From Pseudomonas marginalis (GTDB lineage: Bacteria > Pseudomonadota > Gammaproteobacteria > Pseudomonadales > Pseudomonadaceae), in the NCBI RefSeq assembly GCF_001645105.1, contig NZ_LKEG01000042.1:200048-264047 (forward strand): 64,000 bases of DNA, given 5' to 3'. Made by a program: the position numbers and the translations under genes. Below the pieces are notes generated by a model. It was not told where the DNA came from, searched no databases, and worked only from the letters and a program-made list of their open reading frames with translations. Shown in pieces: positions 27,815 through 39,822 of this stretch; the first letter of the stretch is position 1, and every line of letters begins with the position of its first letter.

Positions 27815-28201
27815 TCAGCGCAACCCCAGCGCACTGCGCACCGCCGCTTTTATCGCTAGAAACTGATCAGAGGTGAGTTCAGCGATTTTGTAAGTTCGTT
27901 TGCCATGACGGTCTTTGCTTTTGATTCGGTCGAGTCTGCTCAGGCTGACGGTCGCCACAATGTCACATTTTGCCCAGCAGATAGGGCTCGCTCCTTGAAG
28001 ATGACTATCGAGTTGCAAATGGTGATCCAGAATCGTCTGCGGGGCAGTGGTACTCAAGGGTACAACCGTCACCAGCAACTTATTGGTTCGGTGCTTGCGT
28101 ATCACAATGACCGGGCGGATCTTGATGATTTCCGGTACTTCGTAACCTCGGAAATCACAAATCAACACGCTGCCCTCCTTAGGCTGATAGAAAAGTGCCA
28201 T
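27815..28201 (-). CDS. PemK/MazF-family endoribonuclease toxin, orphan
   Basis: 128-aa protein of the PemK/MazF (CcdB-like fold) toxin family: G-S-V-L-I-C-D-F near the N-terminus, then I-R-P-V-I-V-I, V-T-V-V-P-L-S-T-T and V-S-L-S-R-L-D-R-I. Such toxins cleave mRNA. No antitoxin gene fits on either side: only 87 bp separate it from the LysR gene, and the other flank is non-coding. The frame opens at a TTG (28228); ATG 28201 gives the family-like start M-A-L-F-Y. No clear ribosome binding site is seen. Lower GC than its neighbours suggests acquisition. Confidence 0.75.
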   Translation of the reverse strand: MALFYQPKEGSVLICDFRGYEVPEIIKIRPVIVIRKHRTNKLLVTVVPLSTTAPQTILDHHLQLDSHLQGASPICWAKCDIVATVSLSRLDRIKSKDRHGKRTYKIAELTSDQFLAIKAAVRSALGLR

Positions 28202-28288
28202 CCATATCACTCGCTTGAGAAAAAGCAATTCTGCGTAACTTTCCGGCGAATAACTAAGCCGGTTGCGTTACCTGATATGTGACGGTGC

Positions 28289-29182
28289 CTACACCACCGC
28301 CTTGCGCGTCAACAACTCCACAAACGCCGCAGCCATCGGTGTCTGCGCGCCTTTTCGCTGCACCAGCCACACCGCCGTCACCGCCTCCTGATCCAGCAGC
28401 GTGCGATACACCACCCCGTCGATCCGTATGCGCTGGTAAGACGCGGGCAACACCGACACGCCCAACCCCGCCGCCACCAGACCGATGATGGTCATCGCCT
28501 CCCCCGCTTCCTGGGCAAAATGCGGGCTGAACCCGGCGTCACGGCACAGGCTTAGCAACTGCGCGTAGAGACCACTGCCGTAGCTGCGCGGGAAAAAAAC
28601 GAACGGTTCTTCCGCCAGCTGCGCCAGGTGCAGGCCACGCTCACTGCCTGCTACCAACGGGTGGCCAGCGTTCATTACGGCCACCAGCGGCTCACGCATC
28701 AGTTCGACTACACTCAGCGAATCCGGCAACGGCAGGGGGCGCATCAGCCCAACCTGGATCGACTCATCCACCAGCGAATCAGCCACTTCGGTGCTGCTCA
28801 TCTCTTGCAGATTGAGATGCACTGCCGGGAACGCCTGGCGAAACGCAAAGATCGCTTGGGGAATGCTGGAGTTAAACGGTGCCGATGACGTGAAGCCGAT
28901 CTTCAATTCACCCAGCTCACCCAACTGCGCCCGGCGCGCCACATCCGCTGCCTTGTCGACCTGCGCCAGCACCAACCGCGCCTCATGCAGGAACAACCGC
29001 CCTGCCTCGCTTAGCTCAACCCGACGATTGGTACGCTCAAACAAGCGTGCGCCCACCTCCTGCTCCAGCGCCTGTATCTGCTGGCTCAGAGGCGGCTGCG
29101 AGATGCCCAGCACCTGGGCAGCCCGGCCAAAGTGCAGTTCTTCGGCGACGGCAATGAAGTACCGCAAGTGACGCAATTCCAT
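28289..29182 (-). CDS. LysR-family transcriptional regulator
   Basis: 297-aa LysR regulator. A winged HTH occupies residues 1-60 (F-G-R-A-A-Q-V-L-G-I-S-Q-P-P-L-S-Q-Q-I), then a linker and a BenM/CatM-like effector domain. It is divergent from an MFS transporter gene with a 124-bp gap, the usual arrangement for a regulator of its neighbour. The effector cannot be predicted. Confidence 0.88.
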   Translation of the reverse strand: MELRHLRYFIAVAEELHFGRAAQVLGISQPPLSQQIQALEQEVGARLFERTNRRVELSEAGRLFLHEARLVLAQVDKAADVARRAQLGELGELKIGFTSSAPFNSSIPQAIFAFRQAFPAVHLNLQEMSSTEVADSLVDESIQVGLMRPLPLPDSLSVVELMREPLVAVMNAGHPLVAGSERGLHLAQLAEEPFVFFPRSYGSGLYAQLLSLCRDAGFSPHFAQEAGEAMTIIGLVAAGLGVSVLPASYQRIRIDGVVYRTLLDQEAVTAVWLVQRKGAQTPMAAAFVELLTRKAVV

Positions 29183-29306
29183 GCAAGCCTCATTAGGTCG
29201 TAAAAGCTATCAAACAGGTCGAACAATATATTGGAAAGAATCATTAGCCAGCTATATTCTTTTTTGCATGGCCGGTCCTGGCACGCCCTTCCTCCCCGAG
29301 GTCCCC
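29183..29306. promoter_or_regulatory. Divergent LysR/MFS regulatory region
   Basis: AT-rich gap. It contains the dyad AAGAAT-N14-ATTCTT at 29236-29261, a plausible but unproven LysR-type binding site. No other feature was found. Confidence 0.4.
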
Positions 29307-30581
29307 GTGAATTCTGCTGTCGCTCCACTCGCTCAAGAAGTCCCGCCCACTGCCCTCGATGAGGTGGTGGCCCAGCTCAATGACGCGTACATCGAAAAAG
29401 GCACACCGATGTTCATGCGCACGGTGCTGGCGCTGTTCTCCGGTGGTTTCGCCACCTTTGCCCTGCTGTATTGCGTGCAGCCGATGATGCCGGCGCTGTC
29501 CCACGAGTTTTCCATCAATGCAGCGCAAAGCAGCCTGATCCTGTCCGTGTCCACCGCCATGCTCGCACTGGGCCTGCTGATTACCGGGCCGATTTCCGAC
29601 ACCCTTGGACGTAAACCGGTGATGGTCGCCGCGTTGTTCTGCGCAGCGCTCGCGACGATTGCCAGTGGCTTGATGCCGTCCTGGGAAGGGATTTTATTCA
29701 TGCGCGCGCTGGTGGGTTTGTCATTGAGCGGCCTGGCCGCCGTGGCCATGACCTACCTGAGCGAAGAGATCCACCCGCAGCACATCGGCCTGGCGATGGG
29801 TTTGTACATCGGCGGCAATGCGATTGGCGGGATGAGCGGGCGCCTGATCATCGGCGTGTTGATCGACTTCGTCAGTTGGCACACGGCAATGTTGATCATC
29901 GGCGCCCTGGCGTTGATCGCCGCGACGGTGTTCTGGAAAATCCTCCCGGAATCGCGCAACTTCCGCGCCAGCAGCCTCAAGCCGCGCAACCTGGTGAACG
30001 GCTTTGTCATGCACTTCAAAGACGCAGGCTTGCCTTGGTTGTTCCTCGAAGCCTTCCTGCTGATGGGCGCGTTCGTGACGATGTTCAACTACATCGGCTA
30101 TCGCCTGCTGGCCGATCCCTACGACCTGAGCCAGGCCGTGGTGGGCCTGCTGTCGCTGGTGTACCTCTCGGGTATCTACAGCTCGGCGAAAATCGGCTCC
30201 CTGGCCGACCGCCTCGGTCGCCGCCGTGTGCTGTGGGCCACCATCGTGCTGATGCTCGCCGGTATGGCCCTGACCCTGTTCACGCCCTTGTGGCAGGTGG
30301 TGCCGGGCATGCTGATCTTCACTTTCGGCTTCTTCGGCGCACACTCGGTGGCCAGCAGCTGGATCGGCCGCCGCGCGGTGAAGGCGAAGGGGCAGGCGTC
30401 GTCGCTGTACCTGTTCTGCTACTACGTGGGGTCGAGTATTGCGGGGACGGCGGGCGGGTTTTTCTGGCACTTTGCCGGGTGGAATGGGATTGGAGCGTTC
30501 ATCATCGCGCTGCTGATCGGCGCGTTGCTGGTGGCGTTGAAGTTGGCGAAGTTGCCGCCGTTGGGGCAAGCGAAGGCCTGA
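29307..30581 (+). CDS. MFS transporter, YnfM-like
   Basis: 424-aa major facilitator with 12 predicted membrane helices and a ~45-residue cytoplasmic N-terminus. Visible MFS signatures: G-P-I-S-D-T-L-G-R-K-P-V (loop 2-3) and L-A-D-R-L-G-R-R-R-V (loop 8-9). The block A-T-F-A-L-L-Y-C-V-Q-P resembles E. coli YnfM, a putative drug/metabolite exporter. The frame opens at 29181 with another ATG at 29268, but GTG 29307 has GAGG five bases upstream and gives the family N-terminus M-N-S-A-V. Probably controlled by the divergent LysR protein. Confidence 0.85.
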   Translation: MNSAVAPLAQEVPPTALDEVVAQLNDAYIEKGTPMFMRTVLALFSGGFATFALLYCVQPMMPALSHEFSINAAQSSLILSVSTAMLALGLLITGPISDTLGRKPVMVAALFCAALATIASGLMPSWEGILFMRALVGLSLSGLAAVAMTYLSEEIHPQHIGLAMGLYIGGNAIGGMSGRLIIGVLIDFVSWHTAMLIIGALALIAATVFWKILPESRNFRASSLKPRNLVNGFVMHFKDAGLPWLFLEAFLLMGAFVTMFNYIGYRLLADPYDLSQAVVGLLSLVYLSGIYSSAKIGSLADRLGRRRVLWATIVLMLAGMALTLFTPLWQVVPGMLIFTFGFFGAHSVASSWIGRRAVKAKGQASSLYLFCYYVGSSIAGTAGGFFWHFAGWNGIGAFIIALLIGALLVALKLAKLPPLGQAKA

Positions 30582-30597
30582 GTTTCTCTGGCTTTTA

Positions 30598-30690
30598 ATG
30601 TGGGAGGGGGCTTGCCCCCGATTGCAGTGTGTCAGCCAATGAATCTGGTGACTGACACACCGCTATCGGGAGCAAGCCCCCTCCCACATT
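30598..30690. repeat. REP doublet (REPIN) between MFS gene and hemE
   Basis: Inverted pair ATGTGGGAGGGGGCTTGCCC ... GAGCAAGCCCCCTCCCACAT in the gap between convergent genes; it may serve as a bidirectional transcript end. Confidence 0.9.
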
Positions 30691-30700
30691 GGTTTTGCGT

Positions 30701-31768
30701 TTACTCGTGATACTGCGCTGAGAGTTCGTGCACCGCGCGCAGGAACGCACCTGCATGCTCCGGGTTCACTTCCGGGGTGATGCCATGGCCCAGGTTGAAC
30801 ACGTGCCCGGTACCCTTGCCGTAGCTGGCGAGGATACGGCCGACTTCGGTGCGGATCGCTTCCGGCTTGGCGTACAACACAGTCGGGTCCATGTTGCCTT
30901 GCAGCGCCACGCGGTTGCCCACGCGCTGGCGGGCTTCGCCAATGTCGCAGGTCCAGTCCAGGCCCAGTGCGTCTGCACCTGCGTCAGCGATGCTTTCCAA
31001 CCATAGGCCGCCGCCCTTGGTGAACAGGATCACCGGAACCTTACGGCCTTCGTGTTCACGGATCAGACCGCTGACGATCTTGCGCATGTAGGCCAGGGAG
31101 AACTCCTGGTACGCCGCCGCCGAGAGATTGCCACCCCAGGTATCGAAGATTTGCACCGCCTGGGCGCCGGCCATGATTTGGCCGTTGAGGTAGCTGGTGA
31201 CTGACTGCGCCAGCTTGTCCAGCAGCAGGTGCATGGCTTGCGGGTTGTCGTAGAGCATCGCCTTGGTCTTGCGGAAGTCTTTCGACGAGCCGCCTTCGAC
31301 CATGTAGGTGGCCAGGGTCCACGGGCTGCCGGAGAAGCCGATCAGCGGCACGCGGCCGTTAAGCTCGCGGCGGATGGTGCTGACGGCGTCCATCACGTAA
31401 CCGAGGTCTTTGTGCGGATCAGGGATCGGCAGGGCTTCGATGTCGGCCAGGGTGCTGACGACCTTTTTGAAACGCGGGCCTTCGCCGGTTTCGAAGTACA
31501 GGCCTTGGCCCATCGCATCAGGGATGGTGAGGATGTCGGAGAAGAGGATCGCCGCGTCCAGTTGTGGGTAGCGGTCCAGCGGCTGCATCGTGACTTCGCA
31601 GGCGAACTCCGGGTTCATGCACAGGCTCATGAAGTCGCCGGCGTTGGCGCGACTGGCGCGGTATTCCGGCAAGTAGCGACCGGCCTGGCGCATCATCCAC
31701 ACAGGGGTGACGTCCACGGGTTGCTTGAGCAGGGCACGAAGGAAACGGTCGTTCTTGAGGGCAGTCAT
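30701..31768 (-). CDS. hemE: Uroporphyrinogen decarboxylase
   Basis: Cytoplasmic enzyme converting uroporphyrinogen III to coproporphyrinogen III in heme synthesis. 355 aa, the family length. Signature [15 protein letters not shown] lies near residue 21, with catalytic-site A-I-L-F-S-D-I-L and [13 protein letters not shown]. Between gltD and the REP doublet; its own promoter probably lies in the 243-bp gap to gltD, which also holds a REP doublet. Confidence 0.97.
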   Translation of the reverse strand: MTALKNDRFLRALLKQPVDVTPVWMMRQAGRYLPEYRASRANAGDFMSLCMNPEFACEVTMQPLDRYPQLDAAILFSDILTIPDAMGQGLYFETGEGPRFKKVVSTLADIEALPIPDPHKDLGYVMDAVSTIRRELNGRVPLIGFSGSPWTLATYMVEGGSSKDFRKTKAMLYDNPQAMHLLLDKLAQSVTSYLNGQIMAGAQAVQIFDTWGGNLSAAAYQEFSLAYMRKIVSGLIREHEGRKVPVILFTKGGGLWLESIADAGADALGLDWTCDIGEARQRVGNRVALQGNMDPTVLYAKPEAIRTEVGRILASYGKGTGHVFNLGHGITPEVNPEHAGAFLRAVHELSAQYHE

Positions 31769-31891
31769 GTCGGCATCCGCAAAAAAAGTGCGGGCATTTT
31801 CTCAGAGCGCGACGCAAAAGGCACGGAATGAGCCGTGCCTTTTGTCTATCGGGTCAATTTGTCGCGGTAGCTTGAACCCACCGCAAAACAA

Positions 31892-31981
31892 ATGTGGGAG
31901 GGGGCTTGCCCCCGATTGCAGTGTGTCAGTCCCAGTATCTTTGACTGATACACCGCTATCGGGGGCAAGCCCCCTCCCACA
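31892..31981. repeat. REP doublet (REPIN) between hemE and gltD
   Basis: Inverted pair ATGTGGGAGGGGGCTTGCCC ... GGGCAAGCCCCCTCCCAC. It lies in the gap between gltD and hemE, both on the minus strand. Confidence 0.9.
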
Positions 31982-32011
31982 GTTTGATCCCATTCCAATC
32001 CGGGACCAGGA

Positions 32012-33439
<1,428 letters not shown>

Positions 33440-33462
33440 TCATCAAACTCTTCAGGCGCATA

Positions 33463-36400
33463 TCACTGCGGGTTGGCACGGATGCTGGAAAGCAACGATT
33501 TCAGGTTGGCAGCCTTGGGCTTGACCAGCCAGAAACGACGCAGGTAATCATCGAGGTTCTCGGCGAGGTTACGACCCCATTCGCTGCCGGTCTCCTCGAC
33601 GTACTCGTCCAGCACGTGCTGCAAGTGGTTCCGGTAGGATTCCATGGCTTCGCCGCTGATCCGCTGGATCTCGACCAACTCGTGGTTGACCTTGTCGACG
33701 AAGGTGTTGTCCTGGTCGAGCACGTAGGCGAAACCGCCGGTCATGCCCGAACCGAAGTTGTAACCGGTCTTGCCCAGTACCGCGACAAAGCCCCCGGTCA
33801 TGTACTCACAGCAGTGATCGCCCGTGCCTTCCACCACGGTGTGGGCACCGGAGTTACGCACGGCGAAACGCTCACCGGCGGTACCGGCGGCGAACAGCTT
33901 GCCACCCGTGGCGCCGTACAAGCAGGTGTTGCCGATGATGGCACTGTCCTGGGTCTTGTAGACGCTGCCTTTAGGCGGAACGATCACCAGCTTGCCGCCA
34001 GTCATGCCCTTGCCCACGTAGTCGTTGGCGTCGCCTTCCAGGTACATGTGCAGGCCGCCGGCGTTCCACACGCCGAAGCTCTGCCCAGCGGTGCCCTTGA
34101 AGCGGAAGGTGATCGGCGCTTTCGCCATGCCCTGGTTGCCGTGCTTGCGCGCGATTTCGCCGGAGATGCGTGCACCGATGGAGCGGTCGCAGTTGCAGAT
34201 ATCCAAGGCGAATTCGCCGCCGCTGGCGTCATTGATCGAGGAGCCGGCCATGTCGACCATTTTCTCGGCCAACAGGCCTTTGTCGAACGGTGGGTTGCGG
34301 TCAACCTGGCAGAATTGCGGCTTGTCGGCCGGGATGTGATCGCTGCCCAACAGCGGCGTCAGGTCCAGGTGATGCTGCTTGGCGGTCTGGCCTTCGAGGA
34401 TGTCCAGCAGGTCGGTACGCCCGATCAGCTCTTCGAGGGATCGCACGCCCAGCTTGGCCAGCCACTCACGGGTTTCTTCGGCCACGTAGGTGAAGAAATT
34501 CACCACCATGTCGACGGTGCCGATGTAGTGATCCTTGCGCAGCTTCTCGTTCTGAGTGGCGACGCCGGTGGCGCAGTTGTTCAGGTGGCAGATGCGCAGG
34601 TATTTGCAGCCCAGGGCGATCATCGGTGCAGTGCCGAAGCCAAAGCTTTCGGCGCCGAGGATCGCGGCCTTGATCACGTCGAGGCCGGTTTTCAGGCCGC
34701 CGTCGGTCTGTACCCGAACCTTGCCGCGCAGGTCGTTACCGCGCAGGGTCTGGTGGGTTTCCGCCAGGCCCAATTCCCACGGTGCACCGGCGTACTTGAT
34801 CGAGGTCAGCGGCGAAGCGCCGGTGCCGCCGTCGTAGCCGGAGATGGTGATCAGGTCGGCATAGGCCTTGGCCACACCGGCGGCGATGGTGCCCACGCCG
34901 GCTTCTGCTACCAGTTTCACCGAGACCAGGGCCTGCGGGTTGACTTGTTTCAGGTCGAAAATCAGCTGCGACAAATCTTCAATCGAATAGATGTCGTGGT
35001 GCGGTGGCGGCGAAATCAGCGTCACGCCCGGCACTGCATAACGCAGCTTGGCGATCAGACCGTTGACCTTGCCGCCTGGCAGTTGGCCGCCTTCACCGGG
35101 CTTGGCGCCCTGGGCGACCTTGATCTGCAGCACTTCGGCGTTGACCAGGTATTCCGGGGTTACACCGAACCGGCCGGTCGCGACCTGCTTGATTTTCGAG
35201 CTCTTGATGGTGCCGTAGCGCGCCGGGTCTTCGCCGCCTTCGCCGGAGTTGGAACGCGCACCCAGGCGGTTCATGGCTTCGGCCAGGGCTTCGTGAGCCT
35301 CAGGCGACAAGGCGCCCAGGGAAATGCCGGCGGAGTCGAAGCGCTTGAGGATCGATTCCAGCGGCTCGATTTCGCTGATAGCCAACGGCGTGTCCAGGGT
35401 TTTCACCTTGAACAGGTCGCGGATCATCGACACCGGGCGGTTATCCACTAGCGCGGTGTATTCCTTGAACTTGGCGTAGTCGCCCTGCTGCACGGCGGCT
35501 TGCAGGGTGCTGACCACGTCCGGGTTGTAGGCGTGGTATTCGCCACCGTGTACGAATTTGAGCAGGCCACCTTGCTGGATCGGCTTGCGCGCGCTCCAGG
35601 CTTCGGCTGCCAAGGCTTTCTGTTCGGCTTCGATGTCGACGAAACGCGCCCCCTTGATGCGGCTCGGTACGCCACGGAAGCTCAGGTCGCACACTTCTTC
35701 AGACAGGCCGATGGCTTCGAACAGCTGTGCGCCACGGTAAGAGGTGACGGTGGAGATGCCCATCTTCGACAGGATCTTCAGCAGGCCCTTGGTGATGCCC
35801 TTCCGGTAGTTCTTGAACACCTCATAGAGGTCACCCAGCACTTCACCGGTACGGATCAGGTCGCCCAGCACTTCGTAGGCCAGGAACGGGTACACCGCCG
35901 AGGCGCCGAAGCCGATCAACACCGCAAAGTGATGCGGGTCGCGGGCAGTGGCGGTTTCCACGAGGATGTTGGAGTCGCAGCGCAGGCCTTTTTCGGTCAG
36001 GCGGTGGTGCACTGCACCGGTGGCCAGCGAGGCGTGGATCGGCAGCTTGCCCGGCGCAATGTGACGGTCGGTCAGTACGATCTGGGTACGACCGGCGCGC
36101 ACAGCTTCTTCGGCCTGGTCGGCGACGTTACGCACAGCGGCTTCAAGGCCGAGGCTCTCGTCGTAGTTCAGGTCGATGATCTGGCGGTCGAAGCCTGGGC
36201 GTTCCAGGGTCATCAGCGAGCGCCACTTGGCCGGCGAAATGACCGGCGAGCTGAGGATCACGCGAGAAGCGTGCTCAGGCGATTCCTGGAAGATGTTGCG
36301 CTCGGCACCGAGGCACACCTCCAGGGACATCACGATGGCTTCACGCAGCGGGTCGATCGGTGGGTTGGTCACCTGGGCGAACTGCTGGCGGAAATAGTCG

Positions 36401-37908
36401 TACGGCGTACGCACGCGCTGGGACAGCACGGCCATTGGCGTGTCGTCGCCCATGGAGCCAACGGCCTCGTAGCCTTGCTCACCGAGCGGGCGCAGCACCT
36501 GGTCGCGCTCTTCGAACGTGACCTGGTACATCTTCATGTACTGCTTGAGTTGGTCGACGTCATAGAAAGCCGAACCGTGGTCGTTGTCTTCCATGGTCGC
36601 CTGGATGCGCAGGGCGTTCTTGCGCAGCCATTGCTTGTAAGGGTGACGGGACTTCAAGCGGTTGTCGATTGCGTCGGTGTCGAGGATCTGCCCGGTTTCG
36701 GTGTCCACGGCGAGGATCTGGCCAGGACCTACGCGGCCTTTGGCGATGACGTCTTCGGGCTGGTAGTTCCACACGCCGATTTCCGACGCGAGGGTGATGA
36801 AGCCGTTGGTGGTGGTCACCCAACGCGCTGGGCGCAGACCGTTACGGTCGAGCAGGCACACCGCGTAGCGGCCGTCGGTCATGACCACGCCGGCCGGGCC
36901 GTCCCACGGTTCCATGTGCATCGAGTTGTACTCGTAGAACGCACGCAGATCCGGGTCCATGGTTTCGACGTTCTGCCACGCAGGCGGAATGATCATGCGC
37001 ACGCCACGGAACAGGTCGATGCCGCCGGTGACCATCAGCTCGAGCATGTTGTCCATGCTGGAGGAGTCGGAACCCACGCGGTTGACCAGCGGGCCGAGCT
37101 CTTCCAGGTCCATCAAGTCGTTGGCGAACTTGGTGCGACGGGCCACGGCCCAGTTGCGGTTGCCGGTGATGGTGTTGATCTCGCCGTTGTGGGCGAGGAA
37201 GCGGAATGGCTGGGCCAGCGGCCACTTCGGCAGGGTGTTGGTGGAGAAGCGCTGGTGGAACACGCAGATTGCGGTTTGCAGGCGCTCATCGCTCAGGTCT
37301 GGATAGAAGGCGGTCAAGTCCGCCGGCATCATCAGGCCTTTATAAATGATGGTCTTGTGGGAAAAGCTGCAGATGTAGTGTTCGGTGTCGGCGGCGTTGG
37401 ACACCGACGAGCGACGACGGGAGGTGAACAGCTTGATCGCCATGTCCTGGTCGCTCAGGCCGTCGCCGGCGATGAACACTTGTTCGATCTGCGGCAGGCG
37501 CTCCAAGGCCAGGCGGCCGAGCACGCTGGTGTCGATCGGCACTTTGCGCCAGCCGACGAGTTGCAGGCCGGCAGCGAGGATCTCGCGGTTCATGTGCTCG
37601 CGAGCGGCTTCGGCTTTGACCGGGTCCTGGTTGAAGAACACCATGCCCACGGCGTACTGCTTGGGCAGGTCGGCCGCAAAGTGCTCTTTGGCGACAGCGC
37701 GCAGGAACAGGTCGGGCTTTTGAATCAGCAAGCCGCAACCGTCACCGGTCTTGCCGTCGGCGTTGATCCCACCGCGGTGGGTCATGCAGGTCAGGGCCTC
37801 GATGGCCGTTTGCAAAAGGGTATGACTGGGCTCGCCCTGCATATGGGCTATCAGGCCGAAACCGCAGTTATCCTTGAATTCATCGGGTTGGTACAGACCT
37901 GCTTTCAT
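33463..37908 (-). CDS. gltB: Glutamate synthase (NADPH) large subunit
   Basis: 1481-aa alpha subunit of GOGAT, making glutamate from glutamine and 2-oxoglutarate. A short propeptide precedes [10 protein letters not shown], whose Cys becomes the N-terminal nucleophile of the class II amidotransferase. The central and FMN-binding synthase domains follow ([13 protein letters not shown] and [10 protein letters not shown]), with a 3Fe-4S-type C-x5-C-x4-C ([12 protein letters not shown]) and a C-terminal beta-helix. The frame opens at 37959; ATG 37908 gives the family N-terminus. Confidence 0.96.
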   Translation of the reverse strand: MKAGLYQPDEFKDNCGFGLIAHMQGEPSHTLLQTAIEALTCMTHRGGINADGKTGDGCGLLIQKPDLFLRAVAKEHFAADLPKQYAVGMVFFNQDPVKAEAAREHMNREILAAGLQLVGWRKVPIDTSVLGRLALERLPQIEQVFIAGDGLSDQDMAIKLFTSRRRSSVSNAADTEHYICSFSHKTIIYKGLMMPADLTAFYPDLSDERLQTAICVFHQRFSTNTLPKWPLAQPFRFLAHNGEINTITGNRNWAVARRTKFANDLMDLEELGPLVNRVGSDSSSMDNMLELMVTGGIDLFRGVRMIIPPAWQNVETMDPDLRAFYEYNSMHMEPWDGPAGVVMTDGRYAVCLLDRNGLRPARWVTTTNGFITLASEIGVWNYQPEDVIAKGRVGPGQILAVDTETGQILDTDAIDNRLKSRHPYKQWLRKNALRIQATMEDNDHGSAFYDVDQLKQYMKMYQVTFEERDQVLRPLGEQGYEAVGSMGDDTPMAVLSQRVRTPYDYFRQQFAQVTNPPIDPLREAIVMSLEVCLGAERNIFQESPEHASRVILSSPVISPAKWRSLMTLERPGFDRQIIDLNYDESLGLEAAVRNVADQAEEAVRAGRTQIVLTDRHIAPGKLPIHASLATGAVHHRLTEKGLRCDSNILVETATARDPHHFAVLIGFGASAVYPFLAYEVLGDLIRTGEVLGDLYEVFKNYRKGITKGLLKILSKMGISTVTSYRGAQLFEAIGLSEEVCDLSFRGVPSRIKGARFVDIEAEQKALAAEAWSARKPIQQGGLLKFVHGGEYHAYNPDVVSTLQAAVQQGDYAKFKEYTALVDNRPVSMIRDLFKVKTLDTPLAISEIEPLESILKRFDSAGISLGALSPEAHEALAEAMNRLGARSNSGEGGEDPARYGTIKSSKIKQVATGRFGVTPEYLVNAEVLQIKVAQGAKPGEGGQLPGGKVNGLIAKLRYAVPGVTLISPPPHHDIYSIEDLSQLIFDLKQVNPQALVSVKLVAEAGVGTIAAGVAKAYADLITISGYDGGTGASPLTSIKYAGAPWELGLAETHQTLRGNDLRGKVRVQTDGGLKTGLDVIKAAILGAESFGFGTAPMIALGCKYLRICHLNNCATGVATQNEKLRKDHYIGTVDMVVNFFTYVAEETREWLAKLGVRSLEELIGRTDLLDILEGQTAKQHHLDLTPLLGSDHIPADKPQFCQVDRNPPFDKGLLAEKMVDMAGSSINDASGGEFALDICNCDRSIGARISGEIARKHGNQGMAKAPITFRFKGTAGQSFGVWNAGGLHMYLEGDANDYVGKGMTGGKLVIVPPKGSVYKTQDSAIIGNTCLYGATGGKLFAAGTAGERFAVRNSGAHTVVEGTGDHCCEYMTGGFVAVLGKTGYNFGSGMTGGFAYVLDQDNTFVDKVNHELVEIQRISGEAMESYRNHLQHVLDEYVEETGSEWGRNLAENLDDYLRRFWLVKPKAANLKSLLSSIRANPQ

Positions 37909-38259
37909 AGACACTTTCTCACCAGGCTGCCTCTTATACCGAGGCAAATTTCTTTTCAATTCAACCGGTTACCTTCCACGTCGAACGTACGCCGACTTAG
38001 CGGGGGCAAAAGGGAGGTCATTGTACACACCGACACAGACGCCCACAAATTTAGCGACGAAATGTCGCAAATCTATGTCGCATTTATGAAAGGTTTAAAG
38101 CGATATGCTGTGCTAGTCAAAACTTTTTTAATTCTGACCGCTACGACTCAAAAGCCACTGTGACGCAGACACCACAAAGCGCGCGGCCTGGAGGGGCTGC
38201 ACGCCTTGCGATCTTTTTTGAGGTGCCGGGAGGGCGGCCTGGGTAAGGCCGCCGGATCT
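37909..38259. other. Intergenic region: gltB promoter region and end of the damX-like transcript
   Basis: 351 bp without a gene. From the damX-like end it holds a hairpin GGCGGCC-N7-GGCCGCC (38233-38253, no strong T-run), then AT-rich DNA, then two GCGACAT repeats on the minus strand (about 38063-38083), and the predicted gltB promoter. The leader to the gltB start is about 110 bases. Confidence 0.55.
38020..38048 (-). promoter_or_regulatory. Predicted sigma70-type promoter of gltBD
   Basis: On the minus strand TTGTGG (complement of 38043-38048) and TACAAT (complement of 38020-38025) are 17 bp apart. Just upstream are direct repeats of GCGACAT and a dyad GCGAC-N5-GTCGC, a possible regulator site. 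Confidence 0.5.
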
Positions 38260-39813
38260 TCAGCGAGTTGCTGCCAGTTCTTGTTGAACGCTGGCGACAG
38301 TGCGAGGCCAAGGTTTACCAGCCTGAACCTTCGCTGGCAAGGCTTTGATGGCAGAATCAGCTGCGGCACGGCTGGAGAAGTTGCCGTAGGTGATCACGTA
38401 GAGAGGCTTGCCGTTGAGCACTTTCTTGAAATAACGGTACTCGCCGCCCTGCTCTTTCACGAACGCCTGGGCGTTGGCTTCGGAGCTGGTGCCGAGGATC
38501 TGCACCACGAAGTTGCCGGTAGGTTGGCTGGCGTACCAGCTGCTGCCAGCGGCGCCGGCTTTGGCGACAGTGGCGGCGGGTTTTTCAGCAGGCTTGGCCG
38601 CTGGCGCTGGCTTGGCGGCCGGTGCAGGGGCGACAGGCTTGGTAACCGGTGCCGGCTTCGCGGTGGCGACCGTTGGCGCAGGCGTTGGCTTGGCGGCTGC
38701 CTGACCCGCTGGCACGCCCGCAGGCGGTGCAGTCGTGGTCACGGTCGGCGGCGTGGCGCTCGAGCCTTCCACCGGCACACCGTCGTCACCTTCGGAGATA
38801 CCACCGGCTTCTTCGGCGAGCGGGCCGCGCATCACAGGTTGGCCCACCATCGGCAGGCTGGTCGGTTGACCGGAGTTGGCAAATTCGACATTTGGCGTGG
38901 GCTTGCCCAGTGGCAACTGCGCCTGTTCGGTTGGCGCGCCGGCGGTCGTCGGTGCCTTGCTGCGGCCTGGGATCAACCAGGCGGCGGCGACAGCGACCAC
39001 AACAACGGCGGAAATAGCCAATACGTGTTTCTTAGGCATAGTGAACCCCATCTTTGGACGCTTGACCGCAGTGCGGCTGGCAATCATGGCTTCGATCATG
39101 GCATCGCGGGCGACCTGGTTGATGGTGCCAGGCCAGCCGTCGGAGCTTTCGTGAATATCAGAGATCTGTTGAGCAGAGAAAAGTTCGATGCCCGCCCCTG
39201 CGCCTTCCAGGCGTTGAGCCAGGTATTCGCGGGTTTCTTCCTCTTCGTACGGCTGCAACTCGATAACGTGGAACAGCTCCTGTTCACCGCTGATCTGCTC
39301 CAGGTCGGCGATCAACGACGACTCACCAAACAGGAACACGTGCGGGCGACCTTCCGGCGTACCCGCCGCCAGCGCCAGCAGCGCTTCAAGGGCGGATTCG
39401 TCGAGCTGCTCGGCATCATCCACCAGCAGGTAGACTTCCTGGCCGGTCAGGCCCAGTTGCACGACCTGCTTGAGGATCGCGTTCGGCTCAGCGGTGGCCA
39501 CCTCCAGCGCTTGGGCGACCTGGCGCAACACGCCCGCCGCATCACCGGCACCACGGGCCGACACCACCACGCTCTGTACCGACTGCTTGTTGGTGCTGGC
39601 CACCAGGGCCTGGCGCAGCAGAGTCTTGCCGCTGCCCAACGGGCCGGTCACGACCAGCAGCAGTTGGCTGTAGCGCGCCAGATGGTGCAACTGACCCAGC
39701 ACCGGTTTGCGCTGGGCCGGGAAGAATTTGAAACCAGGCACCCGCGGAGCAAAAGGGTCGTGGCTTAACTGGTAGTGGCCGAGGAACGCCTCGTCGGCAT
39801 GCAAACTAGTCAT
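38260..39813 (-). CDS. DamX-like AAA ATPase with SPOR domain
   Basis: 517-aa protein. Residues ~1-260 are an ExeA/TniB-like AAA ATPase with Walker A G-P-L-G-S-G-K-T (57-64) and Walker B-like Y-L-L-V-D-D-A-E. A single membrane helix is near residues 262-284 (H-V-L-A-I-S-A-V-V-V-V-A-V). A long Ala/Pro/Lys/Thr linker follows, then a C-terminal SPOR domain (~435-512) that binds denuded septal peptidoglycan. It sits downstream of aroB, where enterobacteria have damX, so a division-related role is likely. The linker is low-complexity and looks repetitive. Confidence 0.82.
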   Translation of the reverse strand: MTSLHADEAFLGHYQLSHDPFAPRVPGFKFFPAQRKPVLGQLHHLARYSQLLLVVTGPLGSGKTLLRQALVASTNKQSVQSVVVSARGAGDAAGVLRQVAQALEVATAEPNAILKQVVQLGLTGQEVYLLVDDAEQLDESALEALLALAAGTPEGRPHVFLFGESSLIADLEQISGEQELFHVIELQPYEEEETREYLAQRLEGAGAGIELFSAQQISDIHESSDGWPGTINQVARDAMIEAMIASRTAVKRPKMGFTMPKKHVLAISAVVVVAVAAAWLIPGRSKAPTTAGAPTEQAQLPLGKPTPNVEFANSGQPTSLPMVGQPVMRGPLAEEAGGISEGDDGVPVEGSSATPPTVTTTAPPAGVPAGQAAAKPTPAPTVATAKPAPVTKPVAPAPAAKPAPAAKPAEKPAATVAKAGAAGSSWYASQPTGNFVVQILGTSSEANAQAFVKEQGGEYRYFKKVLNGKPLYVITYGNFSSRAAADSAIKALPAKVQAGKPWPRTVASVQQELAATR

Positions 39814-39822
39814 CGGGTCTTA

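Noticed and set aside
27905..28282. 125-aa plus-strand frame opposite the PemK-like gene, considered as a missing antitoxin
   Set aside because: It overlaps the toxin almost completely, has no antitoxin-like fold or ribosome binding site, and the PemK motifs are on the minus strand.
35500..38163. 887-aa open frame on the plus strand opposite gltB
   Set aside because: Shadow of the high-GC gltB gene; GltB has complete family motifs, and the plus frame has no recognisable domain and low-complexity composition.
38560..38720. Repeat-like GC-rich stretch in the DamX-like gene
   Set aside because: It encodes a low-complexity Ala/Pro/Lys linker; no separate DNA element is evident.
38206..39768. 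520-aa open frame on the plus strand opposite the DamX-like gene
   Set aside because: Gly/Arg-rich shadow of the Ala/Pro/Lys linker and ATPase codons; the minus-strand protein has Walker and SPOR motifs.
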